Assembly: GCA_009779355.1 (NCBI GenBank)
Contig: WREK01000010.1
Coordinates: 1 to 32,500 of the forward strand
Direction: 5' to 3'
DNA length: 32,500 bases
Origin: Betaproteobacteria bacterium
Lineage (GTDB): Bacteria; Pseudomonadota; Gammaproteobacteria; Burkholderiales; Rhodocyclaceae
Part shown: piece by piece, positions 1 through 7,641 of the stretch
How the letters are laid out: each line of letters opens with the position of its first letter
Numbering within the stretch: the first letter of the stretch is position 1
The notes under the pieces: generated by a model
The model's input: the letters and a program-made list of their open reading frames with translations, nothing else
Databases searched by the model: none
Told to the model about the DNA's origin: nothing
Translations under genes and position numbers: made by a program

Positions 1-13
1 AGAGTTTCCTTAA

Positions 14-156
14 GGAGCCCCTGCATAACCCCAACACTGGATTGCTTCGCTTCGCTTGCAATGACGGTATTGGTTGAATCTATTGACCTTCCTGCTCAGT
101 CATTGCGAGGATCAAAGCGACGAAACAATCCAGAAAAAGGGTTGTGCAGAGTTTCC
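14..156. mobile_element. IS5-type mini-element (MITE-like), 143 bp
   Basis: The two ends are imperfect inverted repeats. The left end GGAGCCCCTGCATAACCC (14-31) matches the reverse complement of the right end, GGAAACTCTGCACAACCC (156-139), at 14 of 18 bases. TTAA flanks both sides (10-13 and 157-160) and fits the YTAR target duplication described for the IS5 group. Inside, the arms carry a widespread REP-like palindrome (about 37-67 and 100-132). There is no coding capacity, so it would need a transposase supplied in trans. The assignment to the IS5 group is an inference from the ends and target site. Confidence 0.6.
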
Positions 157-239
157 TTAAGAATATCGTCATAGAACCTATCAAAATGTGCATTGTGTGA
201 TAAGAACAAAACAAATATACAACGCCTAGTTGACCCTAT

Positions 240-863
240 TTAATCCAGCAGATTCTTAATTGCTTTCACAAAAGCAGGGGGATCCGCAACTAAAGGCGCC
301 AACCCAGCAAGTGCTTCATCATCAAGCATCCACCATTTCGAAGTAGACAATTTCGAGCAGATTGCTTCATCGAATCTATATTTTATGATCTGAGCTGGGT
401 TTCCTGCTACGACCGCGTAATCTGGAACATCCTTGGTTACTACTGCTCCCATACCGACAACTGCTCCGTTGCCGATGCGTGTGCCTGCTTTTATAAAAGC
501 ACCTTCGCCCACCCAGACATCCGAGCCAATGACTGTTCTGACAACTGGCAAATAATCAAATGCAGCAAATTTCATCTTGAGGTTAATTTTATGTGAAAGA
601 AAAACTGGTGACATTGAAACAAAATGCATCGGATGCGCCAGAGCGCCTATAGATACCCGGCCAGCTATCGAAACAAAAGCCCCAATATCTGCATTTAAAA
701 TTATGCAATCGTACCCACAGTACGAATATCTATCCATGAATGAATTGACAAGCATAGAGCCTGACATGACTTTTGAATGCCGATGAACTTGAGATCGACG
801 CAAAGAACAACCTCTAGCAATCTTTGTGAATTTACACCACAGGTGCGAAATCAGCGTAAACAT
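240..863 (-). CDS. Hexapeptide-repeat (LbH) O/N-acetyltransferase
   Basis: A 207-residue left-handed beta-helix acyltransferase of the CatB/XAT and WcaF-like group, which transfers acetyl from acetyl-CoA to a sugar. Hexapeptide turns run from about residue 52 to 72 and again from 110 to 155, with the family signature IGSDVWVGEGAFIKAGTRIG (112-131) followed by a VVAGNPAQ-type exit motif (151-158). A conserved His in the ALAHPMHF stretch (His77 or His80) is the likely catalytic base. It is the last gene of the minus-strand glycan locus, about 90 bp after the DUF115-like gene, so it probably O-acetylates the surface glycan or Pse. The ribosome-binding site is weak. The sugar acceptor cannot be told from sequence. 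Confidence 0.8.
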   Translation of the reverse strand: MFTLISHLWCKFTKIARGCSLRRSQVHRHSKVMSGSMLVNSFMDRYSYCGYDCIILNADIGAFVSIAGRVSIGALAHPMHFVSMSPVFLSHKINLKMKFAAFDYLPVVRTVIGSDVWVGEGAFIKAGTRIGNGAVVGMGAVVTKDVPDYAVVAGNPAQIIKYRFDEAICSKLSTSKWWMLDDEALAGLAPLVADPPAFVKAIKNLLD

Positions 864-955
864 ATCGTCTACTCAAGCTTTAACAAATCAATTAATCCTG
901 TGTTTGCTTCAGCCACATACGGTACGATTTACAACGATTTGTCATATTCACACCC

Positions 956-1756
956 TCATAAAACAGTGTTCACTCTAGCAAAAGGGTAAGCATCCAGCAA
1001 GCTGCCCTCCGTCAAATTTATTATCTTCACTCCATTTCTTTGCGCTAATGCCGAAATTAAGTAATGAAATTCGGTGATTAGGTGATAGTACTTAAGATAA
1101 AAAGCCAAATTATAGCTAGGAAGTTCTTTAATTTCAGCATCGTCATTATAGCAATGAGTCCCGATTCTTGAGCAGAACAAATTGTAATCGCAACCCAAGA
1201 GATAAACTTCATTAAAACCCATATAAATGGCAGAAAGGATAGACGAGCCAACCACATTCAGGGTCAAAGACATATTGCCAGACAAATCGCAACGTATTCG
1301 TTTTGCCGGATAATTCTTGGAATAAATCAAAATGCTCTCTACGCCATTTGGTACAAGTGTTTTTGCTCGTATATCTGTAATTATAACCGGAGGGGCATTG
1401 TTATATTTCTCGACTACTTCAACAAAAGTTCCTTTTGAAACCCCCCAATAATTATTATCTAACAGAGCGTAATATCTTGGGGTGATTGATGAAACCACAT
1501 ATACCTTGAAAATCGAGTTAACTGCAAATACAGTCTCTTTCGATAAAGAGCCAACTTGCTCGCAAGTCAACCCTGCAAGAGAAGGCCCAGTACCTAATAT
1601 AAAACATCGCTCACCAGCATGTTTGTTATGAAAAGCTTTATTACCTGCAAGCAGTGCTTTCCTCTTTGGGTTTAAAAAAAATTCAGCATCACTTAAAAAA
1701 TTAAAAACATAATACATCAGGTTGTCAACACATTGTTTTAAATCAAAAAAATACAT
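956..1756 (-). CDS. Small DUF115/MptE-like protein of the glycan locus
   Basis: 266 residues from the ATG at 1756, which has a perfect AGGAGG ribosome-binding site six bases upstream; a longer in-frame ORF to 1798 lacks such a site. The core motif CFILGTGPSL (51-60) followed by FAVNS (about 77-81), and a later YLLGCDYNLF, resemble the MptE-like/DUF115 fold, which is also the central domain of Maf flagellin nonulosonate transferases and is structurally close to GT42 sialyltransferases. Maf proteins are about twice this length, so this is a stand-alone domain. It is AT-rich. Its place in a Pse locus suggests a transferase or accessory role in attaching Pse or another sugar. Family assignment is moderate and the function is inference. 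Confidence 0.55.
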   Translation of the reverse strand: MYFFDLKQCVDNLMYYVFNFLSDAEFFLNPKRKALLAGNKAFHNKHAGERCFILGTGPSLAGLTCEQVGSLSKETVFAVNSIFKVYVVSSITPRYYALLDNNYWGVSKGTFVEVVEKYNNAPPVIITDIRAKTLVPNGVESILIYSKNYPAKRIRCDLSGNMSLTLNVVGSSILSAIYMGFNEVYLLGCDYNLFCSRIGTHCYNDDAEIKELPSYNLAFYLKYYHLITEFHYLISALAQRNGVKIINLTEGSLLDAYPFARVNTVL

Positions 1757-2130
1757 TTCGCCTCCTTTCTTTGTGTTAGGGGATGTCTCAGATTTCACCT
1801 ATAATAGCAATATTCCTAGCGCTATTTCGATGATCCCTGTGAATCTAATTTACTTTGTTTTTTGCCTATTTTTTGGGCTGCCAGCAATTAATACAAAAAG
1901 AAAAAGACTGGAGTTCATCACAGGCGAAGCATACAGCGCAGGCAAAGCAAATTATCGCCGTCAATAAAGTTTCTCCACTTGCCTTTATTTCAGATATAGA
2001 TTTTTGAGCTGCAATTAATGCTAATCGAAATGCATAGAAAAAGCAATAAATCGCTCACATCCGCCTAGTCGCTGTGCAACTCAAACAGGTGTACCTCGCT
2101 CTCCACTTGGTCTACTCAAATTCCATTAAC
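1757..2130. other. 374-bp AT-rich intergenic stretch, no gene seen
   Basis: It lies between the GT4 gene and the DUF115-like gene, both on the minus strand. The only notable content is the ribosome-binding site for the gene at 1756 and short AT-rich runs, including two loosely similar segments near 1881-1893 and 2010-2022. No ORF with a credible start and no strong hairpin was seen. It may be a decayed gene or hold a promoter for the last two genes. Confidence 0.4.
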
Positions 2131-3378
2131 CTAAGCCGGTTGTTTAAGGTTGCGATGAGGCTGCATAGAACCATCAAGCTCTCTGTATATGTTTAAATAC
2201 TTTTCTACCATGCTGAACTTGGAGTAACGGTTCTCAGCGAACATGCGGCACTCCTCACGTGTTTTCATTGGGAGCGATCCATCGAGTACACCGACCAGCA
2301 CACGCTGCAACGCGTCGATGTCGCCATAGTTGACCCAATGACCATACCCATCTGGTGCAACTTCGCGTGGGGCGCCGCAATCGAATCCGACGACTGGCGT
2401 ACCACACGCTAAGCTTTCGACCACAACCATAGAAAATGTTTCCTTCTGACTGGGTAACAAAAATACATCACTAGCTGAATACACTTCCGCCAGAAACTGC
2501 TGATCGTGCGTACGCGGCAGTGCCGTCACGTTAGGCGAGTCGATACGGAAATCAGCATCAACTCCGATCATCAGGAACGTCACGTCAACCTCGACCATAC
2601 GTCGCGCCAGTTCTAGCACCCAATCACCCCCCTTTCGTGGGATCATCAGCTTAGGCGCCACACTCACCACCACATACTTGCTTGTGATACCCAAACGAGC
2701 GCGTGCCATGCTTCGGTCACGCGGATAGAACACATTTGTGGTATCCACGCCGTTATAGACAATATCGACTTGGCGCTCGCGTAGGAAAGACTCGCCGACG
2801 CGCTGTTTAAGCCAGTCTGAAGGCGTCACCAACCGCAATTTGGAGAGGAACTGAAAAGTGCCCCGCTTACGTTCGTACATCTGCTTGGTATGATCAAAAA
2901 GCAGACTGCTTGGGCATTCTCGCAACTGCGGGCAATCGTGGCAACCTGTCTTCCAGCGCTCGCACTCGTTAGCGTAGCCGCACTTGCCGGTATACATAAA
3001 CTCACTATGAAACGTCCAGACGATGGGAATCCTGCGGTCACCAAGAAAACGCAGTATGTCATTTATATTCACATAGTAGCCATGCATTTCATGCAAGTGC
3101 ACCACGTCCGGCTGGAACTCATTGATAGCCTGCTTCAGCCTGCGTGTGGCCAGCGGTGAAAAACAGCCAGTCCACCCAGTCAAGCGGGTCATCCCGGCAT
3201 GAAACACTACTTCAGCGTTGCTGGCGATCTTGAGCACACCTAGTGAGCTGCTTTTTTTGCCCCGTCCATAAGCTGCCAGTACTTCGTGTCCGAGCTTTTG
3301 CAAACCGTCGCACAGATCCTGCACAATCTTGCCAGTCGACAAGACACCGAAGACAACGTCCACCTGCACTATGCGCAT
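2131..3378 (-). CDS. GT4 glycosyltransferase, WcaC-like
   Basis: A 415-residue GT-B retaining glycosyltransferase that adds a sugar from a nucleotide donor to the growing lipid-linked repeat unit at the cytoplasmic face. The N-terminal half carries VVHLHEMHGYYVN (92-104) and a cysteine-rich segment with Cys133, 139, 146, 149 and 155 around WKTGCHDCP, which matches colanic-acid WcaC-type enzymes. The C-terminal donor site has the E-x7-E motif (Glu313 and Glu321, KETFSMVVVE) followed by CGTPVVGFDCGAPREV. Length is normal for the family. It is more GC-rich than the polymerase gene upstream. Donor and acceptor sugars are not predictable. Confidence 0.85.
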   Translation of the reverse strand: MRIVQVDVVFGVLSTGKIVQDLCDGLQKLGHEVLAAYGRGKKSSSLGVLKIASNAEVVFHAGMTRLTGWTGCFSPLATRRLKQAINEFQPDVVHLHEMHGYYVNINDILRFLGDRRIPIVWTFHSEFMYTGKCGYANECERWKTGCHDCPQLRECPSSLLFDHTKQMYERKRGTFQFLSKLRLVTPSDWLKQRVGESFLRERQVDIVYNGVDTTNVFYPRDRSMARARLGITSKYVVVSVAPKLMIPRKGGDWVLELARRMVEVDVTFLMIGVDADFRIDSPNVTALPRTHDQQFLAEVYSASDVFLLPSQKETFSMVVVESLACGTPVVGFDCGAPREVAPDGYGHWVNYGDIDALQRVLVGVLDGSLPMKTREECRMFAENRYSKFSMVEKYLNIYRELDGSMQPHRNLKQPA

Positions 3379-3520
3379 ACAACCATCCGTTCCATCTATA
3401 ACTCCTCAAAGCACAATAGGATACCAATCAACGGATCTCTGCAAGCTAGCAGCGTCGTGGCAAAAGGGAGATTCTATCAGTGCCATCTAAAAATCTAACA
3501 GCAAATCATATCGTAAGATA

Positions 3521-3539
3521 GGGTTTGCGCAGAACTTCC
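3521..3539. repeat. Solitary IS5-type element end
   Basis: The 19-base stretch GGGTTTGCGCAGAACTTCC resembles the right end of the mini-element at 14-156 (GGGTTGTGCAGAGTTTCC) and is followed by TCAG. No partner end was found nearby, so this looks like a decayed copy in the spacer between the GT4 and polymerase genes. Confidence 0.3.
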
Positions 3540-3576
3540 TCAGTCTTACCCCGTCAAAAAATACCAAAATTTTCTT

Positions 3577-4932
3577 CTATTTTTGGAATAATGAATTAGT
3601 TAATTTCAAATTAAAATTAACTCCCTTTTTTCTTCCAAGTAGTGGAAAAACAATTGATAAAACAACAAAAAGAAAAAAGGGTACAGAAAAAATTGATGCT
3701 GGCAACATAGTATACCAGAAAATAGTAATAGAAAACAAAATTTTAAATAAAATAAAAGCGTAAAAAATATTTTCACTATTAATTAGTTTAACTAATACAC
3801 CAGAAAAAAAACCAAGCAGAAATGACACCAAAGAATGTAACAACAAGGCAGCAATAAGACCAAATATCATAATTTGAACTGCTGGCATAAAACCACTCAA
3901 ATTTGTTCCGGTGTTTTGATAATAATCATATTTAGGAAACGGTAAGTATTTATAACTAATAAAATCTCTTGCATCAGAAAATTGCCCGCACTCAAAAAAG
4001 CAAACAAATGAATCATTTTGTAATAACACTTTAAATGAATCATTGAGAACACTCCATAACAATTGACCTTGAAGTGCAACTCTAACAAATCCAAAGCCAT
4101 CTTCCTTATCTGCATAATGCAGACTTATCAAAGCAGAAATAAATAAAATTACTAAAATCCAGTTCAATAATATACGAACATTTAATACTATAGGTTTAAC
4201 ATCGCCAGCACGAATAACCAATAATGCATTCAACAGCAAGATAAATGCGCTAAATTTTTCACCCAGCAATAAAACGATGATAATTATTAAAATAATGAAT
4301 AAAATTTTTGCATAAAAATCCTGAAAGCGGTCACGTTTAAACAGAAGTAAAAAACAAAAAAGAATATATGTTTGACTTAATAAAGAATGTAAAAATTTCA
4401 AATACTCTGGTACGACATTGTTCCAAAATTGCACTCTATCGATTTCGAGAAATATCGGACCACTGTATTTAATAAGCACATAAAAACAAAAACTTACCAC
4501 AACACCAAGGAAAATTGAAATAAAAAACCTTTCTTGCTTCTTATTGATATGCACATTTACATGTCTAGTCATAAACATTCCGCATTTGAATCCAACATTT
4601 CCAAAAATTAAACTAATCATGAAAAAAATCAATAATATCCAAAATATTCCATTTGGGGTTCCAAATTCATTAATTTCTATCATTAAAGCACCACTCGTTA
4701 TAATAATGCTGCTAACCATCATTCCCAAAAAATAATAAATTGCGTAAAATTGTGATAAAATATATTGATGATTATATTTGATTTCTCGAAAAAGATGCCA
4801 AACAAGAAGAAGAAAGAATGGGGAATACACAAGCGGATTAGCTGTTTCAGATTTAACTGATCCTTCTATAAGAAACCCAATTATTCCGATAAGCAAAAGA
4901 AAAAGACGTGACAATATAAGCGTATTAAACAA
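3577..4932 (-). CDS. O-antigen/oligosaccharide polymerase (Wzy-like)
   Basis: A 451-residue, very hydrophobic protein with roughly ten to twelve predicted membrane segments and a larger hydrophilic loop at about residues 265-340, the usual shape of Wzy polymerases that join undecaprenyl-linked repeat units in the periplasm. Sequence is poorly conserved in this family, so the call rests on topology and context (Wzx, glycosyltransferases). The start is most likely a TTG at 4932, seven bases after a perfect GGAGGT ribosome-binding site; a TTG at 4947 overlaps that site. The gene is markedly AT-rich compared with the pse genes, which points to separate acquisition. Confidence 0.65.
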   Translation of the reverse strand: MFNTLILSRLFLLLIGIIGFLIEGSVKSETANPLVYSPFFLLLVWHLFREIKYNHQYILSQFYAIYYFLGMMVSSIIITSGALMIEINEFGTPNGIFWILLIFFMISLIFGNVGFKCGMFMTRHVNVHINKKQERFFISIFLGVVVSFCFYVLIKYSGPIFLEIDRVQFWNNVVPEYLKFLHSLLSQTYILFCFLLLFKRDRFQDFYAKILFIILIIIIVLLLGEKFSAFILLLNALLVIRAGDVKPIVLNVRILLNWILVILFISALISLHYADKEDGFGFVRVALQGQLLWSVLNDSFKVLLQNDSFVCFFECGQFSDARDFISYKYLPFPKYDYYQNTGTNLSGFMPAVQIMIFGLIAALLLHSLVSFLLGFFSGVLVKLINSENIFYAFILFKILFSITIFWYTMLPASIFSVPFFLFVVLSIVFPLLGRKKGVNFNLKLTNSLFQK

Positions 4933-4990
4933 GAATGAGACCTCCAAAATTAACTAGTGACTTGTCCTCTGACTATGGAGACTGAAAGAA

Positions 4991-5033
4991 TACGCATAGG
5001 CGTTTTTGCCGCTAGAGCGATAGCGCCGTATGG
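4991..5033. other. GC-rich stem-loop in AT-rich spacer
   Basis: Between the sialyltransferase-like gene and the polymerase gene, complementary blocks ATAC/GTAT, GGCG/CGCC and CGCT/AGCG are nested over about 43 bases. It is compositionally unlike its surroundings and may be a transcript structure or a repeat remnant. There is no U-run, so a classic terminator is unlikely. Confidence 0.25.
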
Positions 5034-5116
5034 GAATCCCTACCGGAGCAGTTCATTGAGAAACTTTTGTGGGGCACTCCTTTTTCATTTGATTTTATTG
5101 ATAAATGCATTTGCAT

Positions 5117-6043
5117 TTAATATCGCTCCTCATTAAATTTTTTATTCACAAAATGAATTCGGTCGGAGTTTATATATCTACTTGCACTTGTCCCATGATG
5201 ATAAACATTTATTTTTTTACATACTTCAAGTAATTTTATAAGCAATAACTCGGCTGGAATATATGCCGGAATGGTTAAAAAACCTTCATTCGATTTATTA
5301 TTTTTAATGTGTGGATGTGGTTTAAGCAATTTTAACCCAGAGAATCCATTAATATCTTTCATAATTGAATTATCAATAGTCCAACTGCTTAAGTAAACAT
5401 GACACTCATCATAAAACATCGAGAAATTCATTATCTTTTCAATTTCTCGAAAATTAAATATGTCTCTCAAAATATCAATGTTCTCAAGTATAAATTGTTC
5501 AAGAGGTTTTCTAATTTCTTCAACTTTCTTATAATGTACATTTAGTTTTATTTTGTATTCTTCTGGCCTGTATGCATAGAATTTCGAAGTGAGAGAACAG
5601 CCGCCAAAATATGTTCCAGCACCAATCAAATCAAGGAAATATTTACGCGTTCCATGATATAAGTCATTACGATAAGTTCCAAGTCCTTCTTCATAAACAT
5701 TTATTTCTTTTTTCCTATGAAACACTTTTATCAATACCAATTGTGCATATTGACGTAACCCAACATCTGAATCGATATACAAGTGTTGGTAACAACGTTT
5801 TTTTGCAATACGATATGCTTTTTTAAAGCTATCACAAAAAATACTCCTCCCAAAATTCGAATATTTTTGAAGTCTTTGTGCAACGTCTTCAGCATTTGCG
5901 AATGCATCAACGATCAAAAAGTCTGAAACTGCCTTAAGATCAAGCTGCTCAATTAATGACATAGCAACCATTAATTGCAGAGGCTTTGTTACAATAAAAG
6001 CGGATTTTTTTTGCATATTAGACATCGTTGAATCACTCAACAT
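5117..6043 (-). CDS. Putative CMP-nonulosonate (pseudaminyl/sialyl) transferase, GT52/polysialyltransferase-like
   Basis: 308 residues. The N-terminus AFIVTKPLQLMVAMSLIE (15-32) matches the opening strand of GT52 and related bacterial sialyltransferases. An acidic motif YEEGLGTYR (117-125), a basic KPHPH motif (241-245), IPAELLL (262-268) and YHHGTSAS (281-288) correspond in order to the D/E-D/E-G and HP motifs and the S/T-rich motif that bind CMP-sugar in these families. The gene directly follows pseI (8 bp), so the likely donor is CMP-Pse. M7 or M10 are alternative starts, and none has a strong ribosome-binding site. It is AT-rich, unlike the pse genes. The transferase fold is a reasonable call, while the Pse donor is inferred from position. 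Confidence 0.6.
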   Translation of the reverse strand: MLSDSTMSNMQKKSAFIVTKPLQLMVAMSLIEQLDLKAVSDFLIVDAFANAEDVAQRLQKYSNFGRSIFCDSFKKAYRIAKKRCYQHLYIDSDVGLRQYAQLVLIKVFHRKKEINVYEEGLGTYRNDLYHGTRKYFLDLIGAGTYFGGCSLTSKFYAYRPEEYKIKLNVHYKKVEEIRKPLEQFILENIDILRDIFNFREIEKIMNFSMFYDECHVYLSSWTIDNSIMKDINGFSGLKLLKPHPHIKNNKSNEGFLTIPAYIPAELLLIKLLEVCKKINVYHHGTSASRYINSDRIHFVNKKFNEERY

Positions 6044-6051
6044 TTAGATTT

Positions 6052-7107
6052 TTATTCCAAATAAGAAATGAGAATCGGTGAATATTTTTCCGCATTACAT
6101 TTAAGCTTTTTCCCGATAATTCTGACGATCTCTTTAGGTGCTAATCCATAACCAGGTCTTACACTACGAATACAATCTGCTGTAACAATGTCACCAGCTT
6201 TCATATCTTTCACGAAGTAGAGCGAGCGCCGAAACTTGATGTTGCCTTGCTCACTGGATTTAAGACCGTAGTCAACACCCCCCAACGCTTCCCACGCAGT
6301 ACGCGCACCGCCACATAGTGCCTTCATTTCGTGCGGTTCCAGCGAAAAACTGTCGTCCGGGCCACCACCATTACGATCCAAGGTGAAGTGTTTTTCTATG
6401 ATCGATGCACCTAGCGCTACGCTGGCAATGGCTGTTGTATTGTCCAACGTATGATCCGACAGTCCGGTCACCAGCCCAAAACGTTCTATCATGTCTGGAA
6501 TTGTGCGCAGATTATAGTCTTCTGCCGGCGCAGGATAACCGCTGACACAATGCAGAATTGCCAACTCCTTACAGCCGCCTTCGCGAGCGGCATCTATCGC
6601 TTCCTGGATTTCATCAGCGTTGGCCATACCTGTGGAAATGATCATGGGTTTACCAGTGCTAGCTACATACTTGATCAACGGCAAATCAACGGCTTCAAAC
6701 GAGGCAATCTTATAAGCCGGAGTATTCAGGTCTTCCAGCAGATCGACGGCAGTGTTATCGAAGGGCGAGCTGAAGAGGGTGATGCCAAGCTTGCGGGCAT
6801 ACTCGAATAGCAGCTTGTGCCAGTCCCAGGGCGTATGTGCTTCTTGATAGAGCTGGTATAAGGTCTTGCCGTCCCAGAGGCCACCGTGAATCTGGAACTC
6901 CTCGGTGTCGCTGTCAAGTGTGATAGTATCAGCCGTATAGGTTTGCAGCTTGACCGCGTCGACTTCTGCTTTTTTTGCCTCTTCGATGATCTTAATCGCA
7001 GTTTCCAGCTTTCCGTTGTGGTTAGCGGAGAGTTCAGCAATAACGTATGGAGAGGTATCGCTTGCTATACGATGTCCAGCAATACAGATTGAGGGACAAT
7101 TTCTCAT
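6052..7107 (-). CDS. pseI: Pseudaminic acid synthase PseI
   Basis: Condenses 6-deoxy-AltdiNAc with phosphoenolpyruvate to give pseudaminic acid, the fifth step of the pathway. From the ATG at 7107 it is 351 residues, normal for the NeuB/PseI family, and starts 8 bases after the pseH stop. A longer ORF to 7140 would overlap pseH. The N-terminal TIM barrel shows AELSANHNG, VDAVKLQTYTADT, FSSPFD, YKIASFE and MIISTGMA; GLSDHT and EKHFTLDR follow. The C-terminal SAF/antifreeze-like domain is about residues 285-350 (RRSLYFVKDMKAGD). The GPDDSFSLEP stretch is typical of PseI. Conserved metal-binding His residues lie in the HCVSGYPAP and EKHFT motifs. Confidence 0.93.
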   Translation of the reverse strand: MRNCPSICIAGHRIASDTSPYVIAELSANHNGKLETAIKIIEEAKKAEVDAVKLQTYTADTITLDSDTEEFQIHGGLWDGKTLYQLYQEAHTPWDWHKLLFEYARKLGITLFSSPFDNTAVDLLEDLNTPAYKIASFEAVDLPLIKYVASTGKPMIISTGMANADEIQEAIDAAREGGCKELAILHCVSGYPAPAEDYNLRTIPDMIERFGLVTGLSDHTLDNTTAIASVALGASIIEKHFTLDRNGGGPDDSFSLEPHEMKALCGGARTAWEALGGVDYGLKSSEQGNIKFRRSLYFVKDMKAGDIVTADCIRSVRPGYGLAPKEIVRIIGKKLKCNAEKYSPILISYLE

Positions 7108-7115
7108 GATGTTGC

Positions 7116-7640
7116 CTATGTAGTGTTTTCCGACAACCACTCATCGGCAAGCATACCGAAGTACACAACATCGTGATATTGTTGGCCATCGTAATGTTGT
7201 TTACGGAGAGTTCCCTCTAGCTTAAAACCCAGGCATCGGTGAAATCGGATCGCGCGCTCGTTATAGCCTATGGTCTGCCCGCATATTTTGTGAAACTTTT
7301 CGTGGTTAAATACGTAGAATAAAGTAGTCAAACCCAACAAACGGCCCGTACCCTTCGAGGCATCAGGAGCAACATAAAACCCCCATTCGACTATCCCCAG
7401 TACAATTTGGTGGAGATTGACGAACCCGAGAGGCTCTCCGGCCAATTCAAACACAAGTAGTTGCCGATCCGGATCCTGCGATACACGCTCGAACCAGCGA
7501 GTATGTTCGTCCAAGCCAATTTCGTGCTGCGTGTACATGTACCGGCGCACTTCGGGATGATTGCGCCAGCACAGTACACGTTCAAGGTCATCACTCTTTA
7601 GCGGACGAAGGCAACCATCTGTTGATGAAATGACATTCAC
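7116..7640 (-). CDS. pseH: UDP-4-amino-4,6-dideoxy-GlcNAc-type N-acetyltransferase PseH
   Basis: A 174-residue GNAT acetyltransferase for the third Pse step, acetylating the 4-amino group of UDP-4-amino-4,6-dideoxy-beta-L-AltNAc. It shows the PseH pattern LRPLKSDDLERVLCWRNHPE (11-30), a central FVNLHQ strand, and GTGRLLGLTTLFYVF in the acetyl-CoA pyrophosphate loop position, ending in the helix with NERAIRFHRCLGFKLEG. The start is GTG at 7640, one base after the pseG stop, with GAGG just upstream, so translation is probably coupled. Confidence 0.88.
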   Translation of the reverse strand: MNVISSTDGCLRPLKSDDLERVLCWRNHPEVRRYMYTQHEIGLDEHTRWFERVSQDPDRQLLVFELAGEPLGFVNLHQIVLGIVEWGFYVAPDASKGTGRLLGLTTLFYVFNHEKFHKICGQTIGYNERAIRFHRCLGFKLEGTLRKQHYDGQQYHDVVYFGMLADEWLSENTT

Positions 7641-7641
7641 C

